Below the pieces are notes generated by a model, which was not told the DNA's origin, did no database searches, and saw nothing but the letters and a program-made list of their open reading frames with translations. From Deltaproteobacteria bacterium (GTDB lineage: Bacteria > Desulfobacterota > Desulfarculia > Adiutricales > Adiutricaceae), in the NCBI GenBank assembly GCA_031278835.1, contig JAITJP010000263.1:1-15784 (forward strand): a stretch of 15,784 nucleotides of DNA, read 5' to 3'. Below are positions 15,089 to 15,784 of the stretch, in pieces; positions within the stretch are counted from its first letter, which is position 1, and every line of letters starts with the position of its first letter. The position numbers and the translations under genes were made by a program.

Positions 15089-15784
15089 ATGGTGTTTTTA
15101 ATGGTTAATGGTACAATCCTTGACTCCCTTAAAATAATGGCCCAAAACAATTTTAACCTAAGGGCCGAGGACCTGGACGTGGACCTCGGGCTTTTGGAAC
15201 TGGGCCTAGATTCTTTGATGATCATAAAACTCGGTCGGGAGATTGAAAACAAATATGGCCTTAACTTAAGCCCGCGCTGGTTTATGACCAGTCGCCCAAC
15301 TTTAAGGGTTTTGGCCCAATACGTGGCCGAAAACGCCCCCAAGGCCCAGGCCCCGGCCAGCCGCCCAGAGGAAAGCCGGCCCAGAGAGTCCGGGGATAAG
15401 GCTGGCCCAAAGGCTAGCGGCGGCAATGGCCATGAGTTTAGAGAAATTGAGAGAGCCGCCCCGGTCCTGGCCGCCCCGGTTTCACCCGCCCTGAGCCCGG
15501 CCCCCTCGGAGCCGGCCGGCTCTGAGCGTCTGGAGCTTTACAAGCTGCAGATGGAGACCATGCGAGAGCTTTTCTCGGCCCAGTGGCAAAACCTGGGCCA
15601 TAGGCCCAGTTGGCCGGCTAAGCCGCCTGAGCCGGCTGAGGGGCTGGGCAGCGCTGAGGCGGGGCCGGACAGGCCGGGCAGCGCTGAGGCGATGCCGGAG
15701 AGGCTGAGTAGAAATTTAAGGGGCTTTGTTTACGAGGAGGAAGAACTCTGGGGGCCCAAAAAAAAGTTTGTTGAGGACTTGGTG
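15089..15784 (+). CDS. Carrier-protein (ACP/PCP) module, 5' part of a larger enzyme; runs off the window
   Basis: An open frame from ATG 15089 (or the in-frame ATG 15101, four codons later) to the window end without a stop. No clear Shine-Dalgarno marks either start; an in-frame TAA at 15083 bounds the gene. Counted from 15101, residues 5-78 form a phosphopantetheine carrier domain with the attachment motif LGLDSLMIIKL, serine 38 carrying the arm. The surrounding D-x-x-L-LELGLDSL and LREIENKYGLNLSP pattern is that of polyketide/fatty-acid type carriers. Residues 79-140 are Ala/Pro-rich. A helical piece (about 145-170, KLQMETMRELFSAQWQNLG) resembles linkers found after carrier domains in modular synthases. 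Then comes a 10-residue repeat (GSAEA-x-P-x-R) and the start of another region (FVYEEEELWGPKKKF) that I do not recognise. The size suggests a multidomain synthase or a carrier fused to a tailoring enzyme. Confidence 0.85.
   Translation, partial: MVFLMVNGTILDSLKIMAQNNFNLRAEDLDVDLGLLELGLDSLMIIKLGREIENKYGLNLSPRWFMTSRPTLRVLAQYVAENAPKAQAPASRPEESRPRESGDKAGPKASGGNGHEFREIERAAPVLAAPVSPALSPAPSEPAGSERLELYKLQMETMRELFSAQWQNLGHRPSWPAKPPEPAEGLGSAEAGPDRPGSAEAMPERLSRNLRGFVYEEEELWGPKKKFVEDLV
15646..15691 (+). repeat. 30-bp direct repeat in the linker of the carrier-protein gene
   Basis: GGGCAGCGCTGAGGCG occurs at 15646-15661 and again at 15676-15691, a 30-base period that keeps the reading frame and yields two GSAEA-x-P-x-R units. 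It looks like a local duplication in a flexible linker. Confidence 0.65.

Noticed and set aside
15037..15426. 129-codon minus-strand frame at the right end
   Set aside because: It overlaps the clear carrier-protein domain on the + strand, which continues open to the window end.

Overview
The window reads as chromosomal DNA of an uncultured diderm (Gram-negative) bacterium. The strongest sign is an outer-membrane autotransporter. The mix of a PaaK-type ligase, a carrier-protein module of polyketide/nonribosomal type, an orphan ABC-type binding protein and GGCC-rich coding sequence set in AT-rich spacers would fit a Desulfobacterota/deltaproteobacterial relative. That placement is a low-confidence guess. 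All eight genes I accept lie on the + strand, mostly as single units with long AT-rich spacers, so I see no tight operon. I found no tRNA, rRNA, CRISPR array, transposase or integrase.

Layout: 1-524 is AT-rich and without a supported gene. 525-3461 encodes a SWI2/SNF2 ATPase with two Cys/His (SWIM-type) clusters, closed by a clear intrinsic terminator (3528-3564). 3465-4532 is a 1 kb gene-free stretch rich in inverted repeats. 4533-5843 is a phenylacetate-CoA ligase (paaK-like) with a hairpin after it. 6126-7376 is a prohibitin/SPFH membrane protein with a proline-rich tail. 7508-7705 is a two-helix small membrane protein. 7823-9079 is an exported ABC-type binding protein with no permease or ATPase partner here. 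9288-10406 joins about ten 14-residue Lys/Pro repeats to a DUF697-like membrane domain. 10407-10988 is a hairpin-dense spacer. 10989-14816 is a 1275-residue autotransporter whose passenger begins with a class C beta-lactamase/esterase-type serine hydrolase. 15089 to the window end is the start of a larger protein: an acyl/peptidyl carrier domain, then a low-complexity linker.

No single pathway joins all these genes. Envelope functions dominate the middle (SPFH protein, small membrane protein, exported binding protein, DUF697 membrane protein, autotransporter). The ligase and the carrier-protein module suggest acyl-activation chemistry, but they are 9 kb apart and need not be linked. The items most worth following are the serine-hydrolase autotransporter, the repeat-DUF697 fusion, the carrier-protein gene that leaves the window, and the structured spacers at 3584-3703, 4093-4195 and 10405-10836.
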